From: Norana najaformis
Taxonomy: Eukaryota > Annelida > Clitellata > Crassiclitellata > Hormogastridae
Direction of reading: 5' to 3'
DNA: 64,000 bases
Assembly (NCBI GenBank): GCA_964023275.1
Contig: OZ029923.1
Coordinates: forward strand, 3,301,541 to 3,365,540
Below the pieces are notes generated by a model. That model was not told the origin of the DNA. It worked only from the letters and a program-made list of their open reading frames with translations, and made no database searches. This document shows positions 9,681 to 23,338 of the stretch, piece by piece. Each line of letters opens with the position of its first letter. Positions within the stretch are counted from its first letter, which is position 1. The position numbers and the translations under genes were made by a program.

Positions 9681-10429
9681 CTCAGCTATATATACTTCAT
9701 ATATACATATAAGCTATAAAATATATATGCACATAAGTAAGTGAGCACATAACCGTGTGTACACACACACACTCACTCACTCACACATTCTCACACTCAC
9801 ATACAAACATTGACGAGTAATAAATACAGAAATAATCTGTATGTAAGTAAGTAAGTAAGTAAGTAATGCAGTTGTTAACACGCGATCTGTCCATCGACTG
9901 AGAGAGGAACCTTAGGCTAATTTTCGCTGATGTTCGCATATATAGATAATTATACCTACTGTATCTACATGTACATCTGTCCCTACGCGTGTCTGCGTAT
10001 GACAAGTTAACATAATACCATTGACAGCGATTTAAATTGTTTTAGCATGTGCTCGTTCTTATATCTTTTACACCAGCTTGAAGTGAACTAATTTGTATTC
10101 TATTTCGCCTTTGTCTGCGTAACTTTGTCTTTGTAATTGTAACTGTAATTTAAAATTTGAATGGCGCCACTTCAAGATAAACACATCAGTGGCGCGATCT
10201 GCGCAAACCGCAATGATGTTAGAAATGTCGTTAAGATCACAAAGTTTATAATTTAGCAGACATTGTTAGAAGAGAATAAGTTTATATGTGAGTTCATGTG
10301 TGTTTTGAAAATATAAGCTAATTAATGCAGATTAACACAAAACTTTAGCTGAAACGCGACCGAGAATAATAATAAAAATTTTTTAAAAAATTACTAGAAC
10401 TAATACGGAAAGTTGCGGTGTTAATATTT

Positions 10430-10605
10430 GGGGCCTGTTGGCCGATTGGTTAGAGCGTTCGGCTTCTAACGCGGAGAGTGCGGGTTCGATTCCTGGACCG
10501 GTTGCTTTGTAGGGAGCTTAAGTCCTTCACTTGCAGTTGTTCAGCACCATTGATTGATGTTTAGGCATTAGAAAGTGGCGCTTATTAAATGCATCTACTT
10601 ACGAT
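10430..10605 (+). mobile_element. tRNA-headed SINE (family 5), best-preserved copy
   Basis: The head reads GGCCGATTGGTTAGAGCGTT...GGGTTCGATTCCTGG, with an A-box-like and a near-consensus B box. The body has CTTAAGTCCTTCACTTGCAG and TAGAAAGTGGCGCTTATTAA, followed by TTG and TGA trinucleotides. It is a SINE rather than a tRNA gene because no acceptor-stem pairing follows and the same body recurs elsewhere. Confidence 0.85.
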
Positions 10606-11136
10606 TGTTGTTGTTGTTGATGATGATGATGATGATGATGACGACGACGATGATGACGACGATGACGACAGTATTTTCTAATGCGCAGAAACCCATATGA
10701 AAAGCGAACTCGATTCTAAATGGTTGACCCGGGGGGTGACCTCGACTGAGCTGACGTTATGGGTAATTTAAGAAGTCACGTGACGCACCATAGGGGGAAT
10801 TCTTCGGAAATGCAAACAGGATGCATATATCATGCATAGCGATGTGGAAAGCATTATAGGCCTACCATGCTGTTTAAATAAGATGTTGAAGGACTGTAGG
10901 CCTAGGCCTGGATAAAGGAGGAGGGAGACGGCAACGGCCTTTGATGCATAAGCAGTCGTTAAACTGAGGAACTAATAATAATGTAGGCCTAAGTGCTGAC
11001 ATGATGGCAGAGCCGTTGACATGTCGGCGCTTTAGCTCAGCGACTCGGGTTCGATTCCAGGGCCCGTGGGGTGAAATCGATGCTGTCAAATTGTGTTCCA
11101 CCTAGGCGGCTTTCACCTTCCATATTGCTTCCTTAT

Positions 11137-11240
11137 ATCTCTCACACACATACATACACATATACAAACACACATACACACAAACACACACACAAACACA
11201 CACAAATACATACACACATACAAACATACAAGCAAACTTA
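11137..11240. repeat. (ACAC/ATAC)n microsatellite
   Basis: Mixed ACAC and ACAT tracts. Open frames on either strand are low complexity. Confidence 0.9.
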
Positions 11241-11340
11241 CACATACGCACACAAACCCACACTCCTACGCAGATCCTATCCTGATTCCTCTCCTTTGTT
11301 TATCTCTCCTGCAGATCCAAATCCAAACACTACCCTCCGT

Positions 11341-11578
<238 letters not shown>

Positions 11579-11579
11579 C

Positions 11580-11688
11580 ACACACGCAGACATACGCACA
11601 CAAAAATTTATATACACACACACACACACACACGAACACACGCACTCCCACACAAACACACACATACATACGCACACACACGCACACA
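11580..11688. repeat. (AC)n tract ending at the assembly gap
   Basis: ACAC with short interruptions; the contig ends inside it. Confidence 0.95.
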
Positions 11689-11698
11689 NNNNNNNNNN
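11689..11698. other. Assembly gap (10 N)
   Basis: Ten N characters. Sequence to the left matches up to about 17846, and sequence to the right starts inside the 43-bp minisatellite of the same segment. The gap therefore joins two overlapping contig ends rather than spanning missing sequence. Confidence 0.98.
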
Positions 11699-11950
11699 TA
11701 TGACGTATGCGGTGTATAATGTGTTATGACATACGATGTAATATGACGTATGCGGTGTATAATGTATTATGACATACGATGTAATATGACGTATGCGGTG
11801 TATAATGTATTATGACATACAATGTAATATGACGTATGCGGTGTATAATGTATTATGACATACGATGTAATATGACGTATGCGGTGTATAATGTATTATG
11901 ACATACGATGTAATATGACGTATGCGGTGTATAATGTTTTATGACATATG
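11699..11950. repeat. 43-bp minisatellite (duplication copy 2)
   Basis: About six units of the same 43-bp motif as 5621-5822, truncated on the left by the gap. Confidence 0.95.
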
Positions 11951-12267
11951 CAATCTATCTTATTTTAATGCATATGTGACAGAATACAAGTTTTGACTAC
12001 GATTAGGTCAACGGCGTTATAGAAATCATCAGATTAGATTATAATATATTCCTCAGTTCAGTGGGACATGATATTGTTACACGTATTGCTATGTACAGCA
12101 GACATAGGCGGATACTTGGGCCAACATATAACATATCTGAGCCAGATTTCAAAGTGCACCAGCAGAGTCTAATACGATACATGCGTATCTGTTGCCTCCA
12201 GCCGACATGGCAGTGTTTTCCATATAGCTTGCGACAGCCAGGACTAGCAGCCTGCTGTCTGACGATT

Positions 12268-12295
12268 TAAAATACATATGTACATATGTATTTTA
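12268..12295. repeat. 28-bp palindrome (copy 2)
   Basis: Same palindrome as 6139-6166. Confidence 0.8.
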
Positions 12296-12453
12296 TATGT
12301 ATAGATATGTATGTATGTATGTATCTATGCGTGCAGGCATGCATGTAAGCGTTTGCGTGTATATCTGTATGTATGTATGTATGTATGTATGTATGTGTAT
12401 GTGTGTATGTATGTATGTGTATGTATGTATGTATGTATGTGTGTATGTATGTA

Positions 12454-12761
12454 TATATGTATTTGAGCGTTTCTCTTGCTCCTTTCTGAACCTCTGAACG
12501 GGGTCTATAAACTACAGATGTCTGGCAGGGTTTACAAGTCCACCCTAGATCCTGTATTGCTTCGCAGAGGACACAGGTATAGTCATCCATCTTTGTTGAC
12601 TCACCCCCCCCGCTCCCAACAAAGGGTTTACCCCCGCAGCAGTTGAGACACCTGGGGGTAATTGTACTATTATAATCTAAACGCTGGTGCCCGTTCTTTA
12701 CCCCATCCGCTTCGATCACCCCACCCCAACACACAAAGAGTGCGGAGTGCATTGTTCCCAA
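12454..12761 (-). CDS. Hypothetical Cys-rich reading frame, second copy (doubtful)
   Basis: Duplicate of the frame at 6326-6622, starting from the ATG at 12759-12761, with the same three CxxC pairs. It again runs into the GTAT microsatellite (stop at 12267). It has the same standing as the first copy. Confidence 0.2.
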
Positions 12762-12944
12762 GGAATGTCCCGGTGCACCGTGTACCTGGTGACCGACTTC
12801 TGTTGAGGCCTACGACGGACCGGTAGAGACTGTGGTCCAGTTTCGTTGATTGTCGTTAAGATCCGAATTAGAATAAAGTAATTGAACACTCTTTCTGATG
12901 ACAGCTGCTTCGTTGGATATGAAACTACTTGCGCTGTGCAGTTT

Positions 12945-12947
<3 letters not shown>

Positions 12948-13020
<73 letters not shown>

Positions 13021-13270
13021 AGGTGTGGAGGTGTGTGTGTGGAGGTGTGTGTGTGTGTGACAGAGAATAGATAGAGAGCAAGAGAGACACACAGACAGAC
13101 AGAGAATAGAAAGAGAGAGACAGAGAGACAGGAGAGACAGAGAGAGACAGAGAGAAAGAGACAGAGAGAGAGGAACAGAGAGAGATAGAGTGAGACACAG
13201 AGGGAGAGAGAAAGAGAGAGTCAGAGAGAGAGAGAGATACAGAAGGGAGAAAAAGAGAGAGAGACAGGTA
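12948..13270. repeat. (GT)n then (GA/CAGA)n microsatellites (copy 2)
   Basis: Counterpart of 6807-7128. Confidence 0.95.
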
Positions 13271-13555
13271 GCAAGAGATACGCATAGCCGGAAAGGCGCT
13301 GAGCTATTATTATGCGTGAAGAACTTGCTTAAGGTCCCGACATGGTAATCGCCTAGGTGAAATCCTGAACCCCCACCTATCGGGCTAAAAGGCATATTGT
13401 GAAACCAATCTAAACCAGTCTAAACCAACCTAATTATCTGATCCATCATACGAACTCACCAACACTTCACCTTTTTCAGTTTCTGCGCTGGTCTTTCACT
13501 CAAAACTGAAAACATTCCTTTTCCAAAAGTCTTATCCTGATTCTTTCTCTTCCCC

Positions 13556-14114
13556 TTATCTCTCTTTTCGCCTCAATTTCAAACACCGTAGCCATCCGAC
13601 TGTCTGACTGCCTGAACCCTGGATCTTGACCCGGAACCGAACCCTTTTGCCTATCGATATTGTTTTGACTGAGCGCCTGTGAATAAGCCGGTTCCCGCGA
13701 CTTAGCTCTCGTTGGGCGCTGTAGAAATCTCGAGATTACGATTACTATTACGATTACGAAACTAAAGTGAAATAATTAGCCATAGCAAAATGGCCTCCCT
13801 CCCGAAAAGAAGCACTCCGTAGTCACGTGACCCTGTCGCTGCTGCCGATACTGATGATGATGAGGTGATCTTCTTCTTACCCCTTCTTCTCACCTCTTCT
13901 TCCTCTCATCTCTCTCTACTCTCCAACCCCAAACACCACCCCCCGAAGCTGCCACGCTGTCTCTCCGTCTGACTTTTGGATCTTGACCTGGAACCGAACC
14001 CTTTTGCCTATCGATTTTGTTTTGACTGAGCGCCTGTGATTAAGCTGGTCCCCGCGACGTGGCTTTCTTTGAGCGCTGTGGAAATCTCGGGATTACGATT
14101 ACTGTTACGATTCA
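13556..14114 (+). mobile_element. Two SINE1 copies in tandem (copy 2)
   Basis: Counterparts of 7415-7618 and 7738-7972, at 13556-13758 and 13880-14114, with a few substitutions. Confidence 0.9.
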
Positions 14115-14293
14115 TAGTGATCGATACCCAGCCAGCATCATAGGCTACTCTGAGAGGCGACAAGATATTTTGACACCAAAGGCAAAGCGAAAGAATTCGC
14201 TCAATTCAACTCACATTCCTGAATTAATTTACCACGCGTGTGTGCTCTAGGCCCATATTTACACACACAGATACGTATATTGATATACACGCA

Positions 14294-14340
<47 letters not shown>

Positions 14341-14679
14341 AACGAATGTACCCAAAATATAGGCATATATAGAGATATAGCTATCCATATATGTGTCCAT
14401 ATCTATAATTGGAGTTATAATGGCTATAGTAGCTATGTGGAAATAAGCTTACTACAAATATATATAAGTTTGTATTACATATATATATGTGTGTGTGTGT
14501 TGCATGTATGGTGTGTACACTTCATTGTCTATATTATGCAATTATAATAATTATTATTGCAATATGTATGAATCTGTCAGGTGAAATACTTAAATCTGCC
14601 AAATACGTCAATTGTCTACAATATCCGACTCTATGCCTCTTACTTTAACAGGACCAAGGACTCTTAAAATACGTGTAAA

Positions 14680-15670
14680 AGTAAATGTATTTCTAAAGCG
14701 ACTGTATAGCCTCGACTTTGCTCATTTTTAAATGAATTAATCGGGTGAGATCCTTCACCAGCGCTGCCCGTTTGAATGGGCGCCACGTCTTTTGTTTTAG
14801 TATTCAGTGTTTAACGACATCTTGTGGCTGCCAGGGCCGTTGACGTCAACTGCGATAATGTATCAAGATCTAATGAAACTGACGAGTCTAATATAGCGCC
14901 TGAAAATTGCATTTTAAAGGTGTCTAAGCAAATCCTAATACTGTATTCAGTGTTTAACGACATCTTGTGGCTGCCAGGGCCATTGACGTCGACCTATCCT
15001 TTAAGGAGCACCTAGAAAAACCACCTATTTGTTGTTCCACAGTTTAACGACAGCTTATGGCATAAAAGGCCGTTGCCGCCGCCCTCCTCCTTCATCCAGG
15101 CTTGGGACTGGCACTACCCCCAAACAAGGCGGTGGCGGAGTTGGAGGTTGAAAAAGCGAAGTTAAGGAATATATAGCGCGAAAATTGCGAGTTAAAGGTG
15201 TCTAAGCGCAAGGTAATATTTGTCAAATGTAAAATTACCAGTTTTTTCTAACACGACAATGCTCATTTTTCAATGAATTAATCAGGTGAGATCCTTCACC
15301 ACCGCTGCCCGTTTGAATGGGCGCCAAGCCTTTTGTATCTTGTGCCCGCCAGGGCCTTTGAAGCCGACATATTGGAAACGGAAGGGACGAATAACGATTA
15401 AACGAAATTGACAATATATAACGTCCGAAAGAAGCGATTTAAAGGTGTCTAAGCGCAACCTAATATTTGCAAAATGTAAACGTACACGTCTTTCTATAAA
15501 TAAATGTAAATGTATAGGTTTTATATAGCGACCATATGGCCTCGACCCTGCTCATTTTTCAGTGAATTTATCGGGTGAGATCCTTCATCACCGCTGCCCC
15601 TTTGAATGGGTGCCACGCCATTTAAGGTCCCCTTGTATGGACCGTGCTAGCCCGAGGTTTAAATCTCTAA
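14680..15670 (-). mobile_element. SINE2/SINE3 mosaic (copy 2)
   Basis: Counterpart of 8525-9520. The part at 14690-14745 differs at many positions from its partner (for example CTAAAGCGACTGTATAGCCT against CTATAGCGGCCATGTGGCCT), which contrasts with near identity elsewhere. Confidence 0.85.
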
Positions 15671-15768
15671 AATACAGCTATGATAGGTATGCGAACCGGC
15701 ATCTTCTCGCACAGAGACGCCTTGACGTACGCTTTAACCGATGTATACTATAGCTAACCAGGCCATCT

Positions 15769-15806
<38 letters not shown>

Positions 15807-16587
15807 CTATTCGCACGCACACACACACACACGAGGCACTCAGCTATATATACTTCATATATACATATAAGCTATAAAATATATATGCACATAAGTAAGT
15901 GAGCACATAACCGTGTGTACACACACACACTCACTCACTCACACATTCTCACACTCACATACAAACATTGACGAGTAATAAATACAGAAATAATCTGTAT
16001 GTAAGTAAGTAAGTAAGTAAGTAATGCAGTTGTTAACACGCGATCTGTCCATCGACTGAGAGAGGAACCTTAGGCTAATTTTCGCTGATGTTCGCATATA
16101 TAGATAATTATACCTACTGTATCTACATGTACATCTGTCCCTACGCGTGTCTGCGTATGACAAGTTAACATAATACCATTGACAGCGATTTAAATTGTTT
16201 TAGCATGTGCTCGTTCTTATATCTTTTACACCAGCTTGAAGTGAACTAATTTGTATTCTATTTCGCCTTTGTCTGCGTAACTTTGTCTTTGTAATTGTAA
16301 CTGTAATTTAAAATTTGAATGGCGCCACTTCAAGATAAACACATCAGTGGCGCGATCTGCGCAAACCGCAATGATGTTAGAAATGTCGTTAAGATCACAA
16401 AGTTTATAATTTAGCAGACATTGTTAGAAGAGAATAAGTTTATATGTGAGTTCATGTGTGTTTTGAAAATATAAGCTAATTAATGCAGATTAACACAAAA
16501 CTTTAGCTGAAACGCGACCGAGAATAATAATAAAAATTTTTTAAAAAATTACTAGAACTAATACGGAAAGTTGCGGTGTTAATATTT

Positions 16588-16763
16588 GGGGCCTGTTGGC
16601 CGATTGGTTAGAGCGTTCGGCTTCTAACGCGGAGAGTGCGGGTTCGATTCCTGGACCGGTTGCTTTGTAGGGAGCTTAAGTCCTTCACTTGCAGTTGTTC
16701 AGCACCATTGATTGATGTTTAGGCATTAGAAAGTGGCGCTTATTAAATGCATCTACTTACGAT
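16588..16763 (+). mobile_element. tRNA-headed SINE (family 5, copy 2)
   Basis: Counterpart of 10430-10605, apparently identical. Confidence 0.85.
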
Positions 16764-17498
16764 TGTTGTTGTTGTTGATGATGATGATGATGATGATGAC
16801 GACGACGATGATGACGACGATGACGACAGTATTTTCTAATGCGCAGAAACCCATATGAAAAGCGAACTCGATTCTAAATGGTTGACCCGGGGGGTGACCT
16901 CGACTGAGCTGACGTTATGGGTAATTTAAGAAGTCACGTGACGCACCATAGGGGGAATTCTTCGGAAATGCAAACAGGATGCATATATCATGCATAGCGA
17001 TGTGGAAAGCATTATAGGCCTACCATGCTGTTTAAATAAGATGTTGAAGGACTGTAGGCCTAGGCCTGGATAAAGGAGGAGGGAGACGGCAACGGCCTTT
17101 GATGCATAAGCAGTCGTTAAACTGAGGAACTAATAATAATGTAGGCCTAAGTGCTGACATGATGGCAGAGCCGTTGACATGTCGGCGCTTTAGCTCAGCG
17201 ACTCGGGTTCGATTCCAGGGCCCGTGGGGTGAAATCGATGCTGTCAAATTGTGTTCCACCTAGGCGGCTTTCACCTTCCATATTGCTTCCTTATATCTCT
17301 CACACACATACATACACATATACAAACACACATACACACAAACACACACACAAACACACACAAATACATACACACATACAAACATACAAGCAAACTTACA
17401 CATACGCACACAAACCCACACTCCTACGCAGATCCTATCCTGATTCCTCTCCTTTGTTTATCTCTCCTGCAGATCCAAATCCAAACACTACCCTCCGT

Positions 17499-17503
17499 AG
17501 CCG

Positions 17504-17599
<96 letters not shown>

Positions 17600-17735
17600 A
17601 CACTTGGAGCTGACCACGAACCGAACCCTTCTTTGCCAATCGGTTTTGTTTTGACTGAGCACCTGTGAATAAGCTGGTTCCCGCGACTTAGCTCACGACT
17701 TAGTAGAAAGCTCGCGCATACAATTACACACACAC
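17499..17735 (+). mobile_element. SINE1 with (CTGC)n expansion (copy 2)
   Basis: Counterpart of 11341-11578. Confidence 0.9.
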
Positions 17736-17859
17736 ACACGCAGACATACGCACACAAAAATTTATATACACACACACACACACACACGAACACACGCACT
17801 CCCACACAAACACACACATACATACGCACACACACGCACACACACGTACACACCAGTAG

Positions 17860-18235
17860 AGATATCTATGTAAAGCTATAGGGCAATACAAGCCATCTGT
17901 CCTAACGATCGAGAAACACGAGCCAACGCCAACTCATGGCTCATATAATAGCCACCGGAACATATAACAGAAGCCATCCGTCTTTCAAATTTGCATCTAC
18001 AAAAGTCACGTGAGCCGATCGTTCATCGGTTTATGGGTTGGCTATCACGTATCACTGTTTGCACACTGAAGGGAAGTCATGGGGATGTCATGGGGATGTC
18101 ATGGGGATGTCATGGGGATGTCAAGAGCCCAATGACAAACTCACCCTTAAAGGGTATTTGGGAGTCAGAAAGCCAGACGTGGCTATACGATCCTAATAAA
18201 CGTACTTTTGGAAAACTTTGCTTTTCCAAAAGTCT
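17860..18235. other. Unassigned; short 11-bp tandem repeat at 18075-18123
   Basis: Unique-looking sequence. TCATGGGGATG is repeated four times. No exon supported. Confidence 0.5.
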
Positions 18236-18450
18236 TAACCTGATTCGTCCTCTTCCCCTTATCTCTCTTCTCGCTTCAGTTTCAAACACCGTCCACTGTA
18301 GCCGTCCGACTGTCTGCCTGCCTGCCTCCTGGAACCCAACCCTTCTGCCTATCGATTTTGTTTTGACTGAGCGCCGGTGAATACGCTGGTTCCCGCGACT
18401 TGGCTTTCGTTGGGGGCTGTAGAAATCTTGAGATTACGATTACTGTTACT
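18236..18450 (+). mobile_element. SINE1 copy
   Basis: Polypyrimidine head, CTGCCTGCCTGCC, then CTATCGATTTTGTTTTGACT and an ATTACGATTACTGTTAC tail. Confidence 0.85.
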
Positions 18451-18935
18451 GCCTGAAGCCGATTTGACGCCGAGCGCTTTGTAAATAAACTATTCGGCGT
18501 CTGTTTTTCAGTTACTTTGTTAGTTTTGCCACAGTTTTATAACATGATCCTAAAAGTTAACATCTGTGATAACAAAGACCTGGCTGATCGGAAATTTGAG
18601 AAAGGGGGTTGGGTCAAATAAGCAGCGCCAACAGGAGCGGAATATGTAGGACATATAAAACTCATATGATAAAATCCCCATTTGGAATTCATATGTCCAA
18701 CAAATATTGGCCCATGTGATTCAATATGTGGGGCATGTGAGCCCATATGGGATATTCCCATATTGGCTTCTTCTAGTTCCTGAAGCCAGCAAAAGAGGCA
18801 GCACGGTGGCTTCTTCTGCATTTGCGGAGTATTTGATTATATTAACTTGCGCTTTATAATTCTTATACTACTACTACTATTACTACTACTACTAATAATA
18901 ACAACAACAACAACAATAATAATAATATATGACAT
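18451..18935. other. Unassigned; ATATGGG inverted motifs and trinucleotide tract
   Basis: Repeated CATATG/CCATAT motifs near 18650-18770 and an ACT/AAT/AAC trinucleotide tract at 18868-18930. No gene recognised. Confidence 0.5.
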
Positions 18936-18937
18936 TG

Positions 18938-19165
18938 TTGTTCGTAATCGTAATCGTAACCTGGCGATTTCTACAGCGCCGAACGAAAGCTAAGTCACGG
19001 GAACCAGCTTATTCACAAGCGCTCAGTCAAAACAAAATCGATAGGCAAAAGGGTTCGATTCCAGGTCAAGATCCAGGAGTCAGGCAGTCAGACAGTCGGA
19101 CGGCTACGGTGGATGGTGTTTGAAATTGAAGCGAGAAGAGAGATAAGGGGAAAAGGAAGAATCAG
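18938..19165 (-). mobile_element. SINE1 copy, minus orientation
   Basis: Reads from the tail: CGTAATCGTAATCGTAACCT, GGCGATTTCTACAGCGCCGA, AGGCGCTCAGTCAAAACAAA-like body, GGTCAAGATCCAGGAGTCAG, ending in the purine complement of the polypyrimidine head. Confidence 0.9.
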
Positions 19166-19494
19166 GACAAGACTCTTAGAAAAGTACTGTTGAGGCAGAT
19201 TGGATCGTATTTCAGTTGTTAGGAACTTCTGATGATCTTCTTTAGTCCAGCGCAATATCTATCATCTACAGAATGAGTTCGCTGAGTTCACGGTCGATGG
19301 AAAGATCAGGCAACGTGGGAGAGGACTGGACAACGTGGCTCCCTCTTGGGATGAACCCAGGGACAATTTTCCTCCTTCCCTTCATCTAAAGGAGTTTATT
19401 GTTTCGTGACTCATGCACGTGAGGGTTAAAGGGTCGTGACTTAAGCGATGTTCTTAAGTGTTTAATTGTCCAGTAATTTCTGTTCTGGTTGCAG

Positions 19495-19594
19495 CTGGAA
19501 CGAGCAGAACTAATGGACTGGACGACGAGCACCGTTTTAGCCAATGCAACCATCGAGAGCAAAGTGCCTTCACAACTCTCTGATGCCGCCTTAG
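19495..19594 (+). CDS. Gene A exon: extracellular stalk
   Basis: A 100-nt exon after a TTCTGTTCTGGTTGCAG acceptor, ending TTAG before GTGAGC. It codes for 33 residues rich in Ala, Thr and Ser, with one NAT sequon. The phase-1 end matches the next exon. Confidence 0.7.
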
Positions 19595-22500
19595 GTGAGC
19601 AGTGCCTACCCAAACACTCACTGTCTGTCTGTCTAAGTCTTTCTGTTTTTCTGCCTGTCTGTCTGCCTGCCTGCCTGTCTGTCTGTCTGTCTGTCTATCT
19701 ATGTCTTTCTGTTTGCCTTCCTGTCTGTCTGTCTGTCTGCCTGCCTGTCTGTCTGTGCCTTTCTGTTTGTCTGGCTGTCTGTCTGCCTGCCTGTCTATCT
19801 ATGTCTTTCTGTCTGCCTTCCTGTCTGTCTGTCTGTCTGCCTGCCTGTCTGTCTGTGTCTTTCTGTTTGTCTGGCTGTCTGTCTGCTTGTGTCTCTAACT
19901 TTCTCTGTATCTACCTATTCCCGTAAGCATCTGTCTGTCTTTCTATCTGTCTATCTGTTTCATCTGTCTATGTTTTTTGAAATTATGTATATATTATGTA
20001 TGTATGTATGCATGTATCTACTCACCTAGTCAGCTACATCGGTAAATGCGTGCGCCAGGGAGCTTCTATGCGTGAAGATCCCGGTTCGCGTCCCGATCGT
20101 GGCTTATTTCAGAGATTTAAATCTCGGGCTAGTATGGTCCGTACACGGGGACCTTAAATGGCGTGGCGCCCAGTCAAACGGGAAGCGATGGTGAAGGATC
20201 CCACCCGATTAATTCATTGAAATATGAGCAGGTTCCGGGCCATATAGTCGCTATAGAAAAACGTGTACATTTACACATTACATTTTACATATATTAGGTT
20301 GTGCTTTAAATCGCATTTTTTCGACGCTATATACTTGTCAATTTCGTTTAATCACCGCATTATAAACACTCAATCCCCAGAAGTCGACGTCAACGGCCCT
20401 GGCAGCCACAAGATGTCGCGACACACTGGATATTAATATAAATAAAAGGCTGTGCTTAGACACCTTTAAATTGCATTTCCCCGACACTATATTCCTCAAT
20501 TTCGTTTAATTTTCAGTTGTGCTACACAAACGATTAGAATTAAAGGTGGACGTGAACGGCCCTGGCAGCCACAAGATGTCGCGACACACTGGATATTAAT
20601 ATAAATAAAAGGCTGTGCTTAGACACCTTTAAATTGCATTTCCCCGACACTATATTCCTCAATTTCGTTTAATTTTCAGTTGTGCTACACAAACGATTAG
20701 AATTAAAGGTGGACGTGAACGGCCCTGGCAGCCACAAGATGTCGCGACACACTGGATATTAATATAAATAAAAGGCTGTGCTTAGACACCTTTAAATTGC
20801 ATTTCCCCGACACTATATTCCTCAATTTCGTTTAATTTTCAGTTGTGCTACACAAACGATTAGAATTAAAGGTGGACGTGAACGGCCCTGGCAGCCACAA
20901 GATGTCGCGACACACTGGATATTAATATAAATAAAAGGCTGTGCTTAGACACCTTTAAATTGCATTTCCCCGACACTATATTCCTCAATTTCGTTTAATT
21001 TTCAGTTGTGCTACACAAACGATTAGAATTAAAGGTGGACGTGAACGGCCCTGGCAGCCACAAGATGTCGCGACACACTGGATATTAATATAAATAAAAG
21101 GCTGTGCTTAGACACCTTTAAATTGCATTTCCCCGACACTATATTCCTCAATTTCGTTTAATTTTCAGTTGTGCTACACAAACGATTAGAATTAAAGGTG
21201 GACGTGAACGGCCCTGGCAGCCACAAGATGTCGCGACACACTGGATAAATAAAATATAAATAAGTCTGTGATTAGACACCTTTAAATTGCGTTTACCGAT
21301 GCTATATAGTCTAGTAGATTTCGTTCAATCGCAGCAGACCAATTGGAACCGTTCGGAGAGGTCAGAAAAAGGAAAGGTCGACTTAACGGCCCTGGCAGCC
21401 ACAAGATGTCGTTAAACACTGAATATTAACAGAAAAGACGTGGCGCCCATTCAAACGGGCAGCGGTGGTGAAGGATCTCACCCGATTAATTCATTGAGAA
21501 ATGAGCAAGATCGAGGCCATACGGTCGCTATATAAAAGCATTTACATTTACATCTAACATTTACATTTATATGTACTTTACTGCATTTCCTTCGCCTTCT
21601 ACAGTTGAACTGAGATAACAATGTTTCTGTCATTCGCCAGGTGGCATCATAGGCGGCGCCGTCGCTGGCTTGATCCTTTTCCTCGCTGTAACAATTGCTA
21701 CTGTCTACTTTTTTCATCACCAAAGGTATTGAAGTTTATTGTGGTTTGTATTTCATTGCATTGTATTCTATTACAGCTGGAAAAGTAAAACAACGAATAT
21801 CTAACAACAGCTAACAACATTTGTATGGCACGCATTTATGTGGTGCTTTTAGGGGGTTCCCTAAAAGGCGTTATATAAATGTCCAGATATATACATACAT
21901 GCATACATCTATACGGACATTCATATATATTTTCATGCATACATACATACATACATTCATATATACATTCACACATACTTACATACATGCATACATACAT
22001 ACATACATGCATACATACATACATTCAGATATACACGCAAACGCTTACATGCATGCCTGCATGCATAGATACATGCATACATACATACATACATACATAC
22101 ATACATACATACATTCAGATATACACGCAAACGCTTACATGCATGCCTGCATGCATAGATACATACATACATACATACATACATACATACATACATGCAT
22201 ACTTACATACATACATACATACATTCATATATACATTCACACATACATACATACATTTATGCATGTATGTATGCATGCATACATACATACATGCATGCAT
22301 ACATACATACATAAATACATATATATATACATACATAAATACATACAAACATATGTACATACATACGTAAAGAAGTACGTACGTAAATATTCCCTTCCCT
22401 TTCTTTCCCTTTCATTGCATTCCTTTCCATTCCATATAATTTTCTTTCCTTCCATTTCCTTCCATTCTATTTTTGCCTTTCTCTTCAATTTCATTTTCTT

Positions 22501-23304
22501 TCCTTCCACTTCATTCCAATCCCTTTTCCTCCCTTCCATAGCCTTCCCATCTCTTCCATTTCATACTCTTTCCTTGCCTTCACTTCTCTTTCATTCCCGA
22601 TCTTCTTCCTTTTCCTTTTTTCTTTTTCTTTCATTTAAAGAAATTCCACAGCTGCCTTTGAACAACGACCTTAGTTCGTTGCCATGAATCGTTTCTATGG
22701 TTTCGTTTCCATGGTTCCCCGAATTGCATAACAGAGCGACGTCACACTTGCACCTTGTGACCTTACAAGGTGTTTTTGATGCACCAATGCATCTGTTTCT
22801 CCTTCTGTTGCTGCTGCTGCTGGCATAAATATAGCTGACCCCGGCATTAACGTCAGCATCCTAAGCCAGGGTGGATCTAGCGGGTAGTAAGTAAATTAAG
22901 TCCCTGGGAGACACACACAGAAACGGAATATGAGCAACAGCTGGTTCGTTAGAGCTAACCACACGGCCTAAAGCACTTGGCAGTGAAAGAATGGCCCTAA
23001 AGAACTACACTCTGGCCTTTAGGCCTTTAGGTAGTGAGGCCTTTAGGTCTGTTGGCCTTTAGGACTATTGGCCTGGCCTCTGCCTAGGGAGTTTCCAAGA
23101 CTCCCAAAGGTCGGACGAAACCATCTTCTTTCCACACTTGTGGCATAAATACTGGTAATACAGTACGCATACCGCGTATACACTAGAAAATACAGAACCA
23201 GGCACATACATACACATGCACTGAAGTTCAAACACACAAATATATACACACAAAACAGACATACACACATACATAGGTTTATACATGAATTATGATTACA
23301 AACA

Positions 23305-23338
<34 letters not shown>

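Larger units (their letters stand above)
11699..17846. repeat. ~6.1 kb segment, copy 2
   Basis: Same order of elements as 5621-11688. Divergence is uneven: clear substitutions every 15-20 bp around 14500-14790, but essentially none read from about 15900 to the end apart from microsatellite length. Beyond 17846 the sequence is unique. Confidence 0.95.

Noticed and set aside
10440..10512. Possible tRNA gene (A-box and GGTTCGATTCC B-box)
   Set aside because: No acceptor-stem pairing downstream, and the same body with the same tail recurs elsewhere, so it is a SINE head.
11025..11070. TTTAGCTCAGCG and GGGTTCGATTCC suggesting a tRNA
   Set aside because: The boxes are only about 13 bp apart, too close for a tRNA; an eroded fragment.
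18600..18790. Possible hairpin gene from repeated CATATGGG/CCCATATG motifs
   Set aside because: The inverted motifs are short and scattered; no continuous stem could be drawn.
20392..21250. CRISPR-like regular repeat spacing
   Set aside because: The whole 163-bp unit is identical, with no variable spacers, and the context is eukaryotic.
21821..22687. Long open frame of 288 codons on the plus strand
   Set aside because: It is a CATA microsatellite read as Tyr/Ile/His/Thr; no domain and no codon bias.
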